DNA of 64,000 bases from Archegozetes longisetosus (lineage: Eukaryota; Arthropoda; Arachnida; Sarcoptiformes; Trhypochthoniidae): assembly GCA_018873245.2 (NCBI GenBank), contig JAEMBT020000001.1, forward strand, positions 5,568,220-5,632,219, given 5' to 3'. Shown piece by piece: positions 21,984-32,889 of the stretch (its first letter is position 1; each line of letters opens with the position of its first letter). A model generated the notes under the pieces. The model was given only the letters and a program-made list of their open reading frames with translations, ran no database searches and was not told the DNA's origin. Made by a program: the position numbers and the translations under genes.

Positions 21984-22793
21984 CATTAACAAAAACTGTG
22001 ATCTCTTTTCTTAAGACCTCATTCAAGCCATTATCAGCAATGCATTGAAATTTTGCTTGATTTCCGGTCATAAATTTTCTAATCTGTAGCTTTTCTCCTT
22101 CTATCCGAGCACCTAATCAGTATGAGTATGAGTATGAGTATGAGTATAAACTAGATTTTTAGCTCTATTTTTAAGTAATTTAGATAAACCTTCAGAAGTA
22201 ATCCAAACAATCTTAGGCTTTGGCTCGCCGTCAGCCTTACACTCAATAGTGGTGTCTTCATCAGAACTGACTTTTATGTTTTTTGGTTCTAAAACCCATT
22301 TAGCGGCAACTGAATTGAAGATTATAAAATACTGAAATCATTCAATTAAAATATTTATGAATATTAGACCAAACCTTTGACAATAAGTAAAGCCGATTGA
22401 ATATCAGTACCAAAAGCATTGCGAGCAATACACGAATAGTTTCCGGAATCATTTCTATTAACTTTATCAATACCAAACTGAGAGTTATCTTTAAAAGTCT
22501 CAATCTTATAGTTTGAATGAGGATTATTGACAAGGTTTTGGCCGTTTTTAGTCCACTGATAGAACAAGGGTTTAGTCCCAGCGCTTGCATAGCAAAGCAA
22601 GCGGAATGAAGAACCCTCCGATAATTCATTCCTTGAAGGCAAAGCTATTAATTTTGGTGCTTCTGTAATATTAATTGATCTGAAGTAGTCAATATTTCAG
22701 TATATATTAACAGTCTTATTTACCTTTGCCATCAAGTGAATCAATCGAAATTAGGAAAAATGTCAGTATGAACAAATTTTTATGAAAATACAT
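21984..22793 (-). CDS. sDscam: sDscam 5' cassette 5, two variable Ig domains
   Basis: Exon 1 22724-22793 (MYFHKNLFILTFFLISIDS), exon 2 22375-22662 (LFYQWTKNGQ, YSCIARNAFGTDI), exon 3 22190-22309 (VAAKWVLEPKNI), exon 4 21984-22112 (FQCIADNGLNEVLRK). Its Ig1 resembles the one-Ig cassettes 7-19 (ELSEGSSFRLLC, AGTKPLF), but it still has exons 3 and 4, so it may show the ancestral state of that subfamily. Confidence 0.87.
22120..22147 (+). repeat. Short (TATGAG)n microsatellite
   Basis: Four tandem copies of a hexamer lie in the intron between exons 3 and 4 of cassette 5. Confidence 0.8.

Positions 22794-22856
22794 TTTTGAA
22801 AGACTTTCACAACAATTATGGCAGAGATATATCTGTCAAAGTAAAGCTGAAGACTT

Positions 22857-22906
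22857 GCAAAAGCGACACATTTTGCATTCGATTCAATCTAATATTTTCT
22901 GGCGGT
22857..22906 (-). promoter_or_regulatory. Bipartite promoter-like element of cassette 5
   Basis: GCGACACATTTTGC and GGCGGT blocks on the + strand at standard spacing. Confidence 0.62.

Positions 22907-22935
22907 TAAATCAGAACTTTTTTTCGAAGTCTTAC

Positions 22936-23722
22936 CACTAAAATAAATGTTAATAGTTTTACGCAAAGCATCGCCGATACCATTATCTGCCAAACACTCA
23001 TATGTTTCGACACTATTTTTACCAAATTTTGGTAAATTCAACATTTGTCCTTCAACTATATCTCCTGTTCATTCAAATCATTTATAAGTTACAACTATTT
23101 AAAGAACTAAATATAAAAGTAAAACCTTTGGAGCTAATCCATTTGATGGTAGGTTTAGGTAAACCATCGGCAATGCATTCAATAATGACATCATCGCCAG
23201 CATTCACACGAATATCATTCGGTTCTTTCACCCAATTTGGAGCAACTAATAATTATTTCCGGAAATTACAAAAATACCACTTATTTATTGAGTCGGTTAA
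23301 TACCTCTAACATTCAATATAACGCTTTGTGAATCTGAGCCAAAAGAGTTGCGAACAATACACGAATAATTTCCGGAATCACTTCTATGCACTTTGCGATT
23401 ACAAGATTAGAATTATCAGCAGTTGTGTCTATTCTATAACTTGATTCTGAAGTAGAGCTTAAGATTTGGTTGTTTTTATACCACTGGAAAAATAGAGGAG
23501 TTGAACCCTTTTCGATAGCACAGAAAATCTGTGACTTTGTTCCTTCAGTTTTGTTAATATGATTGACAGATACTGATAGTTTGGGTGCTGTTTGAAGACC
23601 AAAATTTAAATGAAAAATGTATTGAAAGAAATTTTTATTCAAACGGAATTACCTTCACTTGAGCTGAAGCGAAACAATAGAAAAACTATTAAAAATGAAA
23701 TGGAGCACAACAAAAATGCCAT
22936..23722 (-). pseudogene. sDscam: sDscam 5' cassette 6, frameshift in Ig1 exon
   Basis: Exon 1 23653-23722 (MAFLLCSISFLIVFLLF), exon 2 23304-23587, exon 3 23126-23245, exon 4 22936-23064. Exon 2 is 284 nt instead of 285. A base is missing near 23391-23395, where paralogues read VIAKVHRSDSG, so the frame is lost before the second Ig cysteine. 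The rest is well conserved. Either a recent pseudo-cassette or a base-calling error in a short A run. Confidence 0.8.

Positions 23723-23787
23723 ATTTGCTTCTATCGCAAACTATGGCCGACTTCTTTGAAATCAGAAAGTTTATGAAAACAAAAGTG

Positions 23788-23818
23788 GATAACATTGCGC
23801 CAGCTTTTGATAGCGATC
23788..23818 (-). promoter_or_regulatory. Proximal promoter-like box of cassette 6
   Basis: AACATTGCGCCAGCTTTTGA; no GGCGGT partner. A conserved TTTGAGYCAAAA-type block lies about 110 bp further upstream (23932-23954). Confidence 0.45.

Positions 23819-23931
23819 CCATATATTCTTAACTATTTATTCTTTCATCATATTAACTAAAGAAACTTTAAAGTACTTTCCAACAACGGATACGAAAGTT
23901 CATACCCTAGTAGAAAATCTGATAAGTTTTT

Positions 23932-23954
23932 CGCAAGTATTTTGACTCAAATTT
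23932..23954 (-). promoter_or_regulatory. Conserved block between one-Ig cassette 7 and cassette 6 promoter
   Basis: CGCAAGTATTTTGACTCAAA on the + strand; equivalents occur at the same place in all seven two-cassette units. Confidence 0.45.

Positions 23955-24023
23955 ACAAAACAAATCACAAGTGAAGTAGTTGATTAGAAAACTAAAAAAT
24001 TTGCGCACATTTTTAAAACAGAC

Positions 24024-24449
24024 CTTTAACTATGAGTGAAGTTGACTGAATATCAGTGCCGAAGGCATTGCGACCAATACACGAATAATTTCCTGAATCA
24101 CTTCTGTCAACTTTTTCAATACGAAACTGAGAATTATCATTGAAATTCTCAATTTTATAATTAGATTCAGGATTATTTGTTAGCATTAAACCATTTTTAT
24201 TCCACTGAAAAAACACTGGTTTAGTTCCAGCGATTATATGACACAATAATATATAAGAAGAACCTTCGGTTTGAACTCTCTTCTGAACGAATGGAGACAA
24301 TTCAGGAGCTTCTGAAGAGGTAAATTCTCATTAGATTAGGAATTTTCTTGAATTAGCCACGATGCAAATCTTTATTTACCTTTGCTTTGAATGAGGTCAA
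24401 TCGCGTTGAAAACAAATAGGAATGAAATTAGACTTTTATCAAAAGTCAT
24024..24449 (-). CDS. sDscam: sDscam 5' cassette 7, single variable Ig domain
   Basis: Exon 1 24380-24449 (MTFDKSLISFLFVFNAIDL) and exon 2 24024-24311 (ELSPFVQKRVQTEGSSY, VFFQWNKNG, YSCIGRNAFGTDI). No exons 3 and 4 follow: the 200 bp to the next promoter hold no Ig2 coding. The donor AAAG|GTCTG is phase 1, so it can join the constant Ig3 exon (one variable Ig) or exon 3 of cassette 6 (two). First of seven such cassettes. Confidence 0.85.

Positions 24450-24512
24450 TTTGAAAAAAAGACTAACAACAATTATGGCAGTAAAATATCTGTCAAAATA
24501 TTGCTAAGGACC

Positions 24513-24563
24513 TGCAAAAGCGCCACATTTTGCTTTCAATTCAATCTTGTATTTTCTGGCGGT
24513..24563 (-). promoter_or_regulatory. 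Bipartite promoter-like element of cassette 7
   Basis: GCGCCACATTTTGC and GGCGGT blocks on the + strand at standard spacing. Confidence 0.65.

Positions 24564-24592
24564 TAAATCAGAACTTTTTTTCAAAGTCTTAC

Positions 24593-25383
24593 CACTAAAA
24601 TAAATGTTAATAGATTTACGCAAAGCATCGCCGATACCATTATCTGCTAAACACTCATATGTTTCGACACTATTTTTACCAAAATTTGGTAAATTCAGTA
24701 TTTCTCCTTCTGTTATATCTCCTGTTCATTTAATTTTTTTTATAAATTACAACTGTTCAAAGAGCTAAATATAAAAGCAAAACCTTTAGAGCTAATCCAT
24801 TTGATGGTAGGCTTAGGTAAGCCATCGGCAATGCATTCAATAATGACATGATCGCCAGCGTTCACACGAATATCATTCGGTTCTTTTACCCAATTTGGAG
24901 CAACTAATAATTATTTTCGAAAATTATAAAAACTATAATTAAATTATTAAATCGGGTAATACCTTTAACATTCAATACAATATTTTGTGAATCTGAGCCA
25001 AAAGAGTTGCGAACATTACACGAATAATTTCCAGAATCGCTTCTATGCACTTTCGCAATAATTAAGTTAGAGTATTCTGCAGACGTATCTATTCTGAAAT
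25101 TTGATTCCGGATTCGTAACTAAAATCTGATTATTTTTATACCACTGGAAGGATAGAGGGGGAGAACCTCTTTCGATAGCACAAAATATTTGTGACTTTGT
25201 TCCTTCAGTTTTATCAATTTGATTGAATGTTTTTGATAGTTTTGGTGCTATTCGAAAATCAAAATTAAAGTGAAAAATTAATTTATAAATCCTTTTAATC
25301 AAATAATCACTACCTTCACAGGCACTGAAGCGAAAGACTGAACTAATTAATAAGAAAAAACTTGAGTACAACAAAATTGTCAT
24593..25383 (-). CDS. sDscam: sDscam 5' cassette 8, two variable Ig domains
   Basis: Exon 1 25314-25383 (MTILLYSSFFLLISSVF), exon 2 24963-25247 (APKLSKTFNQIDKTEG, LSFQWYKNNQ, YSCNVRNSFGSDS), exon 3 24784-24903 (VAPNWVKEPNDIRV), exon 4 24593-24721 (YECLADNGIGDALRK). Intact. Exon 4 is nearly identical to those of cassettes 10, 12, 14, 16 and 18. Confidence 0.88.

Positions 25384-25454
25384 ATTTGTTTCTATTGTAA
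25401 ACTATGGCCGACTTGTATGAAATCAGGAAAATTGTAATGAAAATAAAAATGGAT

Positions 25455-25483
25455 AACATTGCGCCAGCTTTTGATAGCGATTC
25455..25483 (-). promoter_or_regulatory. Proximal promoter-like box of cassette 8
   Basis: AACATTGCGCCAGCTTTTGA without a GGCGGT partner. Confidence 0.45.

Positions 25484-25609
25484 CATATATCTCTACTAAC
25501 ACATCGTTTTCTTGCAATATGTTCTAAAGAAACTTGCTAAAGGCTAATCACCATTGATAGAAAAATTCATACAATTCATACACTAGTAAAATATCAAACA
25601 TGAACTTTT

Positions 25610-25630
25610 CGCAAGTATTTTGACTCAAAT
25610..25630 (-). promoter_or_regulatory. Conserved block upstream of cassette 8
   Basis: CGCAAGTATTTTGACTCAAA, same as at 23932. Confidence 0.45.

Positions 25631-25702
25631 TAACAGAACTATTTCACAAGAAGAATAGTTCATAAGAAAATTGAAAAATTTACGATAATCATTTGAGCAG
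25701 AC

Positions 25703-26126
25703 CTTTAACGATAAGCAAAGTTGACTGAACATCAGTACCAAATGCATTCCTAGTAATACAAGAATAGTTTCCGGAATCACTTCTGACAACACTTTCAATA
25801 TTGAATTGAGAATTATCTTTGAAAGTCTCGATTTTGTAATTAGACTGTGGACTATTGGTCAGTGTCTGACCGTTTTTTATCCACTGAAAAAATACTGGTT
25901 TAGCTCCTGAGATTGCATGACATACTAAAAGATATGATGAACCTTCAACTTGAACTCTTTTCTCAACGAATGGCGACAATTCCGGAGCATCTAAAGTAAT
26001 ACGGTTAATATTTCAAAAATGTCTAGCATTTGTAAAGTATTGCACTTTTTATTTACCTTTGCTTTTAATCAAATCAATCGCATTGAGAACAATTAGGGTT
26101 AAAACCAAATTTTTATGAAAAAACAT
25703..26126 (-). CDS. sDscam: sDscam 5' cassette 9, single variable Ig domain
   Basis: Exon 1 26057-26126 (MFFHKNLVLTLIVLNAIDL) and exon 2 25703-25990 (ELSPFVEKRVQVEGSSY, VFFQWIKNGQ, YSCITRNAFGTDV). No Ig2 exons. 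Intact; phase 1 donor. Confidence 0.85.

Positions 26127-26188
26127 TTTTATAAAACACTTTCTAAACAGCTATGGCAGAGATATCTCTCAAAATAGCGCTAAAGTTC

Positions 26189-26240
26189 TGCAAAAAGCGC
26201 CACATATAGCTCGGGATTCAATTTGATATTTTCTGGCGGT
26189..26240 (-). promoter_or_regulatory. Bipartite promoter-like element of cassette 9
   Basis: GCGCCACATATAGCTC variant and GGCGGT. Confidence 0.62.

Positions 26241-26270
26241 TCAATCAGTTATTTTTGTCTGAAACCTTAC

Positions 26271-27055
26271 CACTAAAATGAATGCTAATAGTTTTACGTA
26301 AAGCATCGCCGATACCATTATCTGCTAAACACTCATATGTTTCGACACTATTTTTACCAAATTTTGGTAAATTTAATATTTGTCCTTCAACTATATCTCC
26401 TATTCGGTAAAATCATTTATAAATTACAACTATTTAAGGAACTAACACGAAAAAGCAGAACCTTTAGAACCAATCCATTTGATGGTAGGTTTAGGCAAAC
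26501 CATCGGCAATGCACTCAATAATGACATGATCGCCAGCATTCACACGAATATCATTCGGTTCTTTTACCCAATTTGGAGCAACTAATAATTATTTTCGGAA
26601 ATTATAAAAAACTATAATTAAATTATTAAATCGGGTAATACCTTTAACATTCAATACAATATTTTGTGAATCTGAGCCAAAAGAGTTGCGAACATTACAC
26701 GAATAATTTCCAGAATCAGTTCTATGCACTTTCGCAATGACCAAATTGGAACTTTCTTTATTTGTCTCTATTCTATAATTTAATTCTAAATTAGAAGCTA
26801 AGAGCTGGCCATTTTTATACCATTCAAAGAATAGAGGAGTTAAACCCTTTTCAGTAGCGCAGAAAATCTGTACTCTTTTCCCTTCAGTTTGATTCATGTG
26901 ATTGACCAAAAACAATAATTTTGGCGCTATTGAAAGATCAAATTATTATCGAAATATGATTAAGATACTTGAATATTCAAAGTTACCTTCACTAGCAGTG
27001 AAGCCTACCATTGAGGTGATTAACAAGAAAAATTGGGACACAGTAAAAATCTCAT
26271..27055 (-). pseudogene. sDscam: sDscam 5' cassette 10, frameshift in signal exon
   Basis: Exon 1 26987-27055, exon 2 26642-26926 (FLVNHMNQTEGKRVQIFC, LFFEWYKNGQ), exon 3 26462-26581, exon 4 26271-26399. 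Exons 2-4 are intact. Exon 1 is 69 nt where 70 is needed: from the conserved ATG the frame reads into TAA after 11 codons, and one base seems lost from a T run near 27030. The correct signal-peptide frame (QFFLLITSMVGFTASEG) is open but has no suitable ATG. Recent loss or a sequencing error. Confidence 0.75.

Positions 27056-27121
27056 ATTTGCAATCTTGAAAACTATGGCCGACTTCTTCTAAATAATTAT
27101 TGTCTGACAATATTGCAAAAA

Positions 27122-27152
27122 GATAACATTGCGCCACATTTTGTTAGAGATT
27122..27152 (-). promoter_or_regulatory. Proximal promoter-like box of cassette 10
   Basis: AACATTGCGCCACATTTTGT, no GGCGGT partner. Confidence 0.45.

Positions 27153-27262
27153 CAATACAATTTCACTCAACTATTTATTTTTTAAGTAAGATATAACTTT
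27201 AGAAACTTTCGAGAGTTATTACTCGTGTTACTAATACATGAAAACTTTATTGTGCCGAAAGT

Positions 27263-27281
27263 TCGCAATTTTTAGCTCAAA
27263..27281 (-). promoter_or_regulatory. Conserved block upstream of cassette 10
   Basis: TCGCAATTTTTAGCTCAA, equivalent of the block at 23932. Confidence 0.4.

Positions 27282-27355
27282 TGAACAAAATATCAATGAA
27301 AAATAAATAATAATCAAAAAAAGATGGAAACCGTTTTAGAAACAATTTATCAGAC

Positions 27356-27783
27356 CTTTAACAATAAGTAGAGTTGACTGAATATGAGTGCCAAATGCAT
27401 TGCGAGCAGTACATGAATAATTTCCTGAATCGCTTCTATCAACTTTTTCAATACGGAACTGAGAATAATCTTCATTATTTTCAATTTTAAACTTTGATTC
27501 TAGATTATTTGATAAATTTATTCCATTCTTGTTCCACTGAAAAAACACTGGTTTGATTCCAGTATTATCGTGACATAACAATAGGTAAGAAGAACCTTCG
27601 GCAAGAACTCTTTTCTGAACAAATGGTGACAATTCAGGTGCCTCTAAGTCATTGAAACTTCATCAGTGTTATGATTGGCTATTATTCAGCAAAGATGCAA
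27701 AATTTAGATTTACCTCTGCTTCGGATCAAATCAATTGTAATGAGAAAAAGTATAATTGAAATTACAAGTCGAATACAACTCAT
27356..27783 (-). CDS. sDscam: sDscam 5' cassette 11, single variable Ig domain
   Basis: Exon 1 27714-27783 (MSCIRLVISIILFLITIDL), exon 2 27356-27643 (ELSPFVQKRVLAEGSSY, VFFQWNKNGI, YSCTARNAFGTHI). No Ig2 exons. Intact. Very close to cassette 13. Confidence 0.85.

Positions 27784-27845
27784 TTTTAGATACTTTCACA
27801 ACAATTATGGCAGAAAAATATCTGTCAAAATATTGCTAAAGAACT

Positions 27846-27895
27846 GCAAAAGCGCCACATTTTGCTTTCGATTCAATCTTATATTTTCTGGCGGT
27846..27895 (-). promoter_or_regulatory. Bipartite promoter-like element of cassette 11
   Basis: GCGCCACATTTTGC and GGCGGT at standard spacing. Confidence 0.65.

Positions 27896-27927
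27896 TAAAT
27901 CAGAACTTTTTTTTTTCAAAGTCTTAC

Positions 27928-28713
27928 CACTAAAGTAAATGTTAATAGTTTTACGCAAAGCATCGCCGATACCATTATCTGCTAAACACTCATATGTTTC
28001 GACACTATTTTTACCAAATTTTGGTAAATTCAATATTTGTCCTTCAACTATATCTCCTATTCATCGAAATTATTGATCAGTTACAACTATTTTTAAGGAA
28101 CTTATAACAATCTAAACCTTTAGAACTAATCCATTTGATGGTAGGTTTAGGCAAACCATCGGCAGTGCATTCAATAATGACATGATCGCCAGCATTCACA
28201 CGAATATCATTCGGTTCTCTAACCCAACTAGGGGCAACTAATAATTATTTTTGAAAATTGTGGTAAAGACATGATTTATTTAATAGGACAATACCTCTAA
28301 CATTCAATATAACGCTTTGTGAATCCGAGCCAAAAGGGTTGCGAACTATACACGAATAGTTTCCGGAATCGCTTCTATGCACTTTTGCAATCACAAAATT
28401 AGAATTATCGGCAGTTGTGTCTATTCTATGATTCGACTCTGAATTGGTGACTATAATCTGATCATTTTTATACCACTGAAAGAATAAAGGGGTTGAACCC
28501 TTTTCAGTAGCACAGAAAATCTGTACTTTTTTCCCTTCAGTTTGATTCATGTGATTGACCAAAAACAATAATTTTGGTGCTATTAAAAGATCAAATTATT
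28601 ATTGAAATATAATTAAAATACCTGAATACTCAGACAAAGATACCTTCATTAGCACTGAAGCTTATTGTTGAAGTAATTAATAAGAAAAAACTTGAACACA
28701 ACAAAAATCTCAT
27928..28713 (-). CDS. sDscam: sDscam 5' cassette 12, two variable Ig domains
   Basis: Exon 1 28644-28713 (MRFLLCSSFFLLITSTIS), exon 2 28295-28579 (FLVNHMNQTEGKKVQIFC, LFFQWYKND, YSCIVRNPFGSDS), exon 3 28118-28237 (VAPSWVREPNDIRV), exon 4 27928-28056. Intact, and closest to the broken cassette 10. Confidence 0.88.

Positions 28714-28780
28714 ATTTGCAATCTTGAAAACTATGGCCGACTTCTTCTAAATAATAATTTGTCTGACAATATCGCAAAAA

Positions 28781-28817
28781 GATAACATTGCGCCACATTT
28801 TGTTAGAGATTCAATAC
28781..28817 (-). promoter_or_regulatory. Proximal promoter-like box of cassette 12
   Basis: AACATTGCGCCACATTTTGT, no GGCGGT partner. 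Confidence 0.45.

Positions 28818-28925
28818 AATTTCACTCAACTATTTATTTTGTTAATGTGATGAAACTTTATAAACTTTTGAGAAGTTACTACTCGTATTAATAATATATT
28901 GAAGCTTACTGATACTTTAAAAGAT

Positions 28926-28948
28926 TCGCAAGATATTTTGGCTCAAAT
28926..28948 (-). promoter_or_regulatory. Conserved block upstream of cassette 12
   Basis: CGCAAGATATTTTGGCTCAA, equivalent of the block at 23932. Confidence 0.45.

Positions 28949-29016
28949 GAACAAAATAATGACCAAATATAGAAAATACTCAAGATAAAAACTATTTTAG
29001 AAACCATTTATCAGAC

Positions 29017-29443
29017 CTTTAACAATAAGTAGAGTTGACTGAATATCAGTACCAAATGCATTGCGAGCAGTACATGAATAATTTCCTGAATCACTTCTAT
29101 CAACTTTTTCAATACGGAACTGAGAATAATCTTCATTGTTTTCAATTTTAAACTTTGATTCTGGATTATTTGATAAATTTATCCCATTCTTGTTCCACTG
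29201 AAAAAATACTGGTTTAGTTCCAGTGCTATCGTGACATACCAGTAGATAAGAGGAACCTTCGGCAAGAACTCTTTTCTGAACAAATGGTGACAATTCAGGT
29301 GCCTCTAAATCATTTAAACCTTATCAATTTTATGATTGCCCATTATTCAGCAAAGGTAGACATTTATATTTACCTCTGCTTCGAATCAAATCAATCGTAA
29401 TGAGAAAAAATATGACTGAAATTTTAAGTCGAATAAAACTCAT
29017..29443 (-). CDS. sDscam: sDscam 5' cassette 13, single variable Ig domain
   Basis: Exon 1 29374-29443 (MSFIRLKISVIFFLITIDL), exon 2 29017-29304 (ELSPFVQKRVLAEGSSY, VFFQWNKNGI, YSCTARNAFGTDI). No Ig2 exons. Intact. Confidence 0.85.

Positions 29444-29508
29444 TTTTTAAACAGACTATCACAACAATTATGGCAGTAAAATATCTGCCAAAACATTGTT
29501 AAAGAACT

Positions 29509-29558
29509 GCAAAAGCGCCACATTTTGCTTTCGATTCAATCTTATATTTTCTGGCGGT
29509..29558 (-). 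promoter_or_regulatory. Bipartite promoter-like element of cassette 13
   Basis: GCGCCACATTTTGC and GGCGGT at standard spacing. Confidence 0.65.

Positions 29559-29587
29559 TAAATCAGAACTTTTTTCAAAAGTCTCAC

Positions 29588-30374
29588 CACTAAAGTAGAT
29601 GTTAATAGTTTTACGCAAAGCATCGCCGATACCATTATCTGCTAAACACTCATATGTTTCGACACTATTTTTACCAAATTTTGGTAAATTCAACATTTCT
29701 CCTTCAATTATATCTCCTGTTCGTTGAAATTACTGATATGTTACAACTATTTAAGGAACTAATACAAAAAAGCACAACCTTTAGAACTAATCCATTTGAT
29801 GGTAGGTTTAGGCAAACCATCGGCAATGCATTCAATAATGACATCATCGCCAGCATTCACACGAATATCATTCGGTTCTTTAACCCAACTCGGGGCAACT
29901 AATAATGGTTTTTTTGAAAATGATAATAAAAACATGATTGATTCGATAGAACAATACCTCTAACATTCAATACAACGCTTTGTGAATCTTCACCAAAAGA
30001 ATTGCTCACAATACACGAATAATTGCCTGAGTCACTTCTATGCACTCTCGCAATGATAAGATTAGAATTTTCTGTAGTTGTGTCTATCCTGAAATTTGAT
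30101 TCTGGATTTGAAGCAAGATTTTGATCATTTTTATACCATTGGAAGAATAAAGGAGTCGATCCCTTCTGAACGGCACAAAATATTTGAGATTTTGTTCCTT
30201 CAGTTTGGTTGATATGATTGACCAAAAAGACTAATTTAGGGGCTATTTTGTTATGAAAATTAGATGGGAATTTTCGTAAAATTGTCTCATTTTTCAATAT
30301 TTACCTTCAGTTGCATAAATTCGAAGTAATGAAACAAATATTAAGGAAAAACTAGAGCACAACAAAAATTTCAT
29588..30374 (-). CDS. sDscam: sDscam 5' cassette 14, two variable Ig domains
   Basis: Exon 1 30305-30374 (MKFLLCSSFSLIFVSLLR), exon 2 29958-30242 (FLVNHINQTEGTKSQIFC, LFFQWYKND, YSCIVSNSFGEDS), exon 3 29779-29898, exon 4 29588-29716 with donor GTGAGA. Intact. Confidence 0.88.

Positions 30375-30440
30375 TTTACTTTCTATCAAAACTATGGCTG
30401 ACTTCTTCAAAACAATAATTTATCTGACAATGTATTTATA

Positions 30441-30480
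30441 AGATAACATTGCGCCACATTTTGTTAGAGATTCGATATAA
30441..30480 (-). promoter_or_regulatory. Proximal promoter-like box of cassette 14
   Basis: AACATTGCGCCACATTTTGT, no GGCGGT partner. Confidence 0.45.

Positions 30481-30586
30481 TTTGACTCAAATATACATTC
30501 TCTCTTACTGGAAGAACTTCGAAAACTTTCCACAAGTCATTACTAGCATTAGTCAATTCATAGAAAATAATTAATGTGTAACTATT

Positions 30587-30608
30587 TGCAAATTTTTTGG
30601 CTCAAATA
30587..30608 (-). promoter_or_regulatory. Conserved block upstream of cassette 14
   Basis: TGCAAATTTTTTGGCTCAAA, equivalent of the block at 23932. Confidence 0.45.

Positions 30609-30680
30609 AACAAAGTATCGAAAATTGAAACAGATTACTCAACAAGTCTGAAGGAGTTTGGAAAAAATAATAAATCAGAC

Positions 30681-31105
30681 CTTTAACAATGAGTAGAGTT
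30701 GACTGAATATCAGTGCCAAACGCATTGCGAGCAATGCACGAATAATTTCCAGAATCGCTTCTATCAACACTTTTTATTGCAAATTGCGAATAGAGCATGT
30801 CTTCATTATTTTCTACTTTAAATTTTGACTCTGGATTATTAGATAGGATAATCCCATTTTTATTCCATTGAAAAAATAATGGTTTAGCTCCAGAGATTGC
30901 TTGACATAGCAATACATATGATGAACCTTCAGTTTGAATTCTTTTCTGAACTAATTGCGATAATTCAGGCGCCTCTAAGTTGTTAAGATCAAAAAACTGT
31001 CAACAATCATAGCTGCTTGTAATTGAAAACTTTACCTTTGCTTTTAATCAGATCAATCGCATTGAGAACAATTAAAATTAAAATAAGACTTCTATGAAAA
31101 ATCAT
30681..31105 (-). CDS. sDscam: sDscam 5' cassette 15, single variable Ig domain
   Basis: Exon 1 31036-31105 (MIFHRSLILILIVLNAIDL), exon 2 30681-30974, 294 nt because of a two-codon insertion (NNEDMLYSQF) in an Ig1 loop. VFFQWNKNG equivalent is LFFQWNKNG; YSCIARNAFGTDI is conserved. 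No Ig2 exons. Intact. Confidence 0.85.

Positions 31106-31172
31106 TTTTTTAAAAAAATACTTTCACAACAGTTATGGCAGAAAAATATCTGTCAAAACAGAGTTAAAGACC

Positions 31173-31223
31173 TGCAAAAGCGCCACATATAGCTCGGGAT
31201 TCAATTTGATATTTTCTGGCGGT
31173..31223 (-). promoter_or_regulatory. Bipartite promoter-like element of cassette 15
   Basis: GCGCCACATATAGCTC variant and GGCGGT. Confidence 0.62.

Positions 31224-31252
31224 TCAATCAGATCTTTTATCTGAAGCCTTAC

Positions 31253-32034
31253 CACTAAAGTGGATGTTAATAGTTTTACGCAAAGCATCGCCGATACCAT
31301 TATCTGCTAAACACTCATATGTTTCGACACTATTTTTACCAAATTTTGGTAAATTCAATATTTGTCCTTCAACTATATCTCCTATTCATCGAAATTATTG
31401 ATCAGTTACAACTATTTTTAAGGAACTTATAACAATCTAAACCTTTAGAACTAATCCATTTGATGGTAGGTTTAGGCAAACCATCGGCAATGCATTCAAT
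31501 AATGACATCATCGCCAGCATTAACGCGAACATCATTCGGTTCTCTTACCCAACTCGGAGCAACTATTGGTGTTTAAAAATTTCAATGAAATAAATATTGA
31601 GAATAATTATGAATTGAGTACCTCGAACATTAAGTATAACGCTTTGTGAATCTGAGCCAAAAGTATTACGAACAATACACGAATAATTGCCAGAATCACT
31701 TCTATGCACTTTTGCAATAATCAGATTAGAATAGTCTGTAGTTATATCTATTCTATAATTTGACTCTGGACTCGAAGTCAGAATCTGGCCATTTTTATAC
31801 CACTGGAAAAATAAGGGTGAAGACCCTTTTTCTAGCGCACAAACGAATAACACTTTTTTGCCTTCAGTTTGGTTTATGTGATTGGCCGAAAACAATAGTT
31901 TTGGAGCTAACAAATAGTTAAATTGAATTATAGAAAAATTATAAATCATACTAATTTCAACTAAATTTACCTTCGTTCGCATACACCACAATCAATAAGG
32001 CTAAGAAAACACAACAACGTAAAAACAAGTTCAT
31253..32034 (-). CDS. sDscam: sDscam 5' cassette 16, two variable Ig domains
   Basis: Exon 1 31971-32034 (MNLFLRCCVFLALLIVVYA), exon 2 31622-31906 (APKLLFSANHINQTEG, LFFQWYKNGQ, YSCIVRNTFGSDS), exon 3 31443-31562 (VAPSWVREPNDVRV), exon 4 31253-31381. 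Intact. Confidence 0.88.

Positions 32035-32098
32035 CTTTATATTTATTCTAACTATGGCGGACTTCTTCAAAATCAGCTAAAGTATCCCAAAAACCATG

Positions 32099-32133
32099 GA
32101 TAACATTGCGACACATATCGCTAGCAATTCAAT
32099..32133 (-). promoter_or_regulatory. Proximal promoter-like box of cassette 16
   Basis: AACATTGCGACACATATCGC, no GGCGGT partner. Confidence 0.45.

Positions 32134-32235
32134 TTAACTTTATATTAGTGCTTATTTTATTTCAATAAGAGGCACAAACTTAGTAGTGTTTCCAAATGTG
32201 AGACTTTGTTAATAATAAACTGAGCTAAACTTTGT

Positions 32236-32256
32236 TCGCATACTTTTGGCTCAAAT
32236..32256 (-). promoter_or_regulatory. Conserved block upstream of cassette 16
   Basis: CGCATACTTTTGGCTCAAAT, equivalent of the block at 23932. Confidence 0.45.

Positions 32257-32317
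32257 ATTACAAATATCAATTTCAAAATATAATCAATTATAATTTCAAA
32301 TATCTAACGAATCAGAC

Positions 32318-32746
32318 CTTTAACAATGAGTAGAGTTGACTGAATATCAGTGCCAAACGCGTTGCGAGCAATGCACGAATAATTTCCAGAATCACTTCTA
32401 TCAACGTTTTTTATTGCAAATTGCGAATAGAGCATATCAGAATTAGTTTCCATTTTATAATTAGATTCTGGATTATTAGACAAAATAATGCCATTTTTGT
32501 TCCACTGGAAAAACACTGGTTTAGTTCCAGTGATTATCTGACAAACCAGTAGATAAGTAGAACCTTCGGGTTGAACTCTTCTCTGAACAAATGGAGATAA
32601 TTCAGGTGGCTCTAAGTTATTAGGACCACAAACTATCAGAAATTATCACTTTTGAGAGATAATTTTAAATGTTTACCTTTGCTTTCAATCAAAGCATACG
32701 CGTTGAAAACAAATATAAATGAAATTACATTTTTATACCAAATCAT
32318..32746 (-). CDS. sDscam: sDscam 5' cassette 17, single variable Ig domain
   Basis: Exon 1 32677-32746 (MIWYKNVISFIFVFNAYAL), exon 2 32318-32611 (EPPELSPFVQRRVQPEG, VFFQWNKNGI, YSCIARNAFGTDI), with the same two-codon loop insertion as cassette 15. 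No Ig2 exons. Intact. Confidence 0.85.

Positions 32747-32810
32747 TTTAGAAAAGACTTTCACAACAATTATGGCAGTAAAATATCTGCCAAAACATTG
32801 TTAAAGAACT

Positions 32811-32860
32811 GCAAAAGCGCCACATTTTGCTTTCGATTCAATCTTATATTTTCTGGCGGT
32811..32860 (-). promoter_or_regulatory. Bipartite promoter-like element of cassette 17
   Basis: GCGCCACATTTTGC and GGCGGT at standard spacing. Confidence 0.65.

Positions 32861-32889
32861 TAAATCAGAACTTTTTTTCAAAGTCTTAC

Noticed and set aside
26946..27137. Frame that would rescue cassette 10 by starting in its promoter motif
   Set aside because: The start there is GTG and lies within the conserved promoter box, so it is probably not transcribed or used.
29654..29902. Plus-strand frames repeated through the array (also 23002-23331, 26337-26585, 57948-58220)
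   Set aside because: They are the antisense of exons 3 and 4, repeated because the cassettes are repeated.
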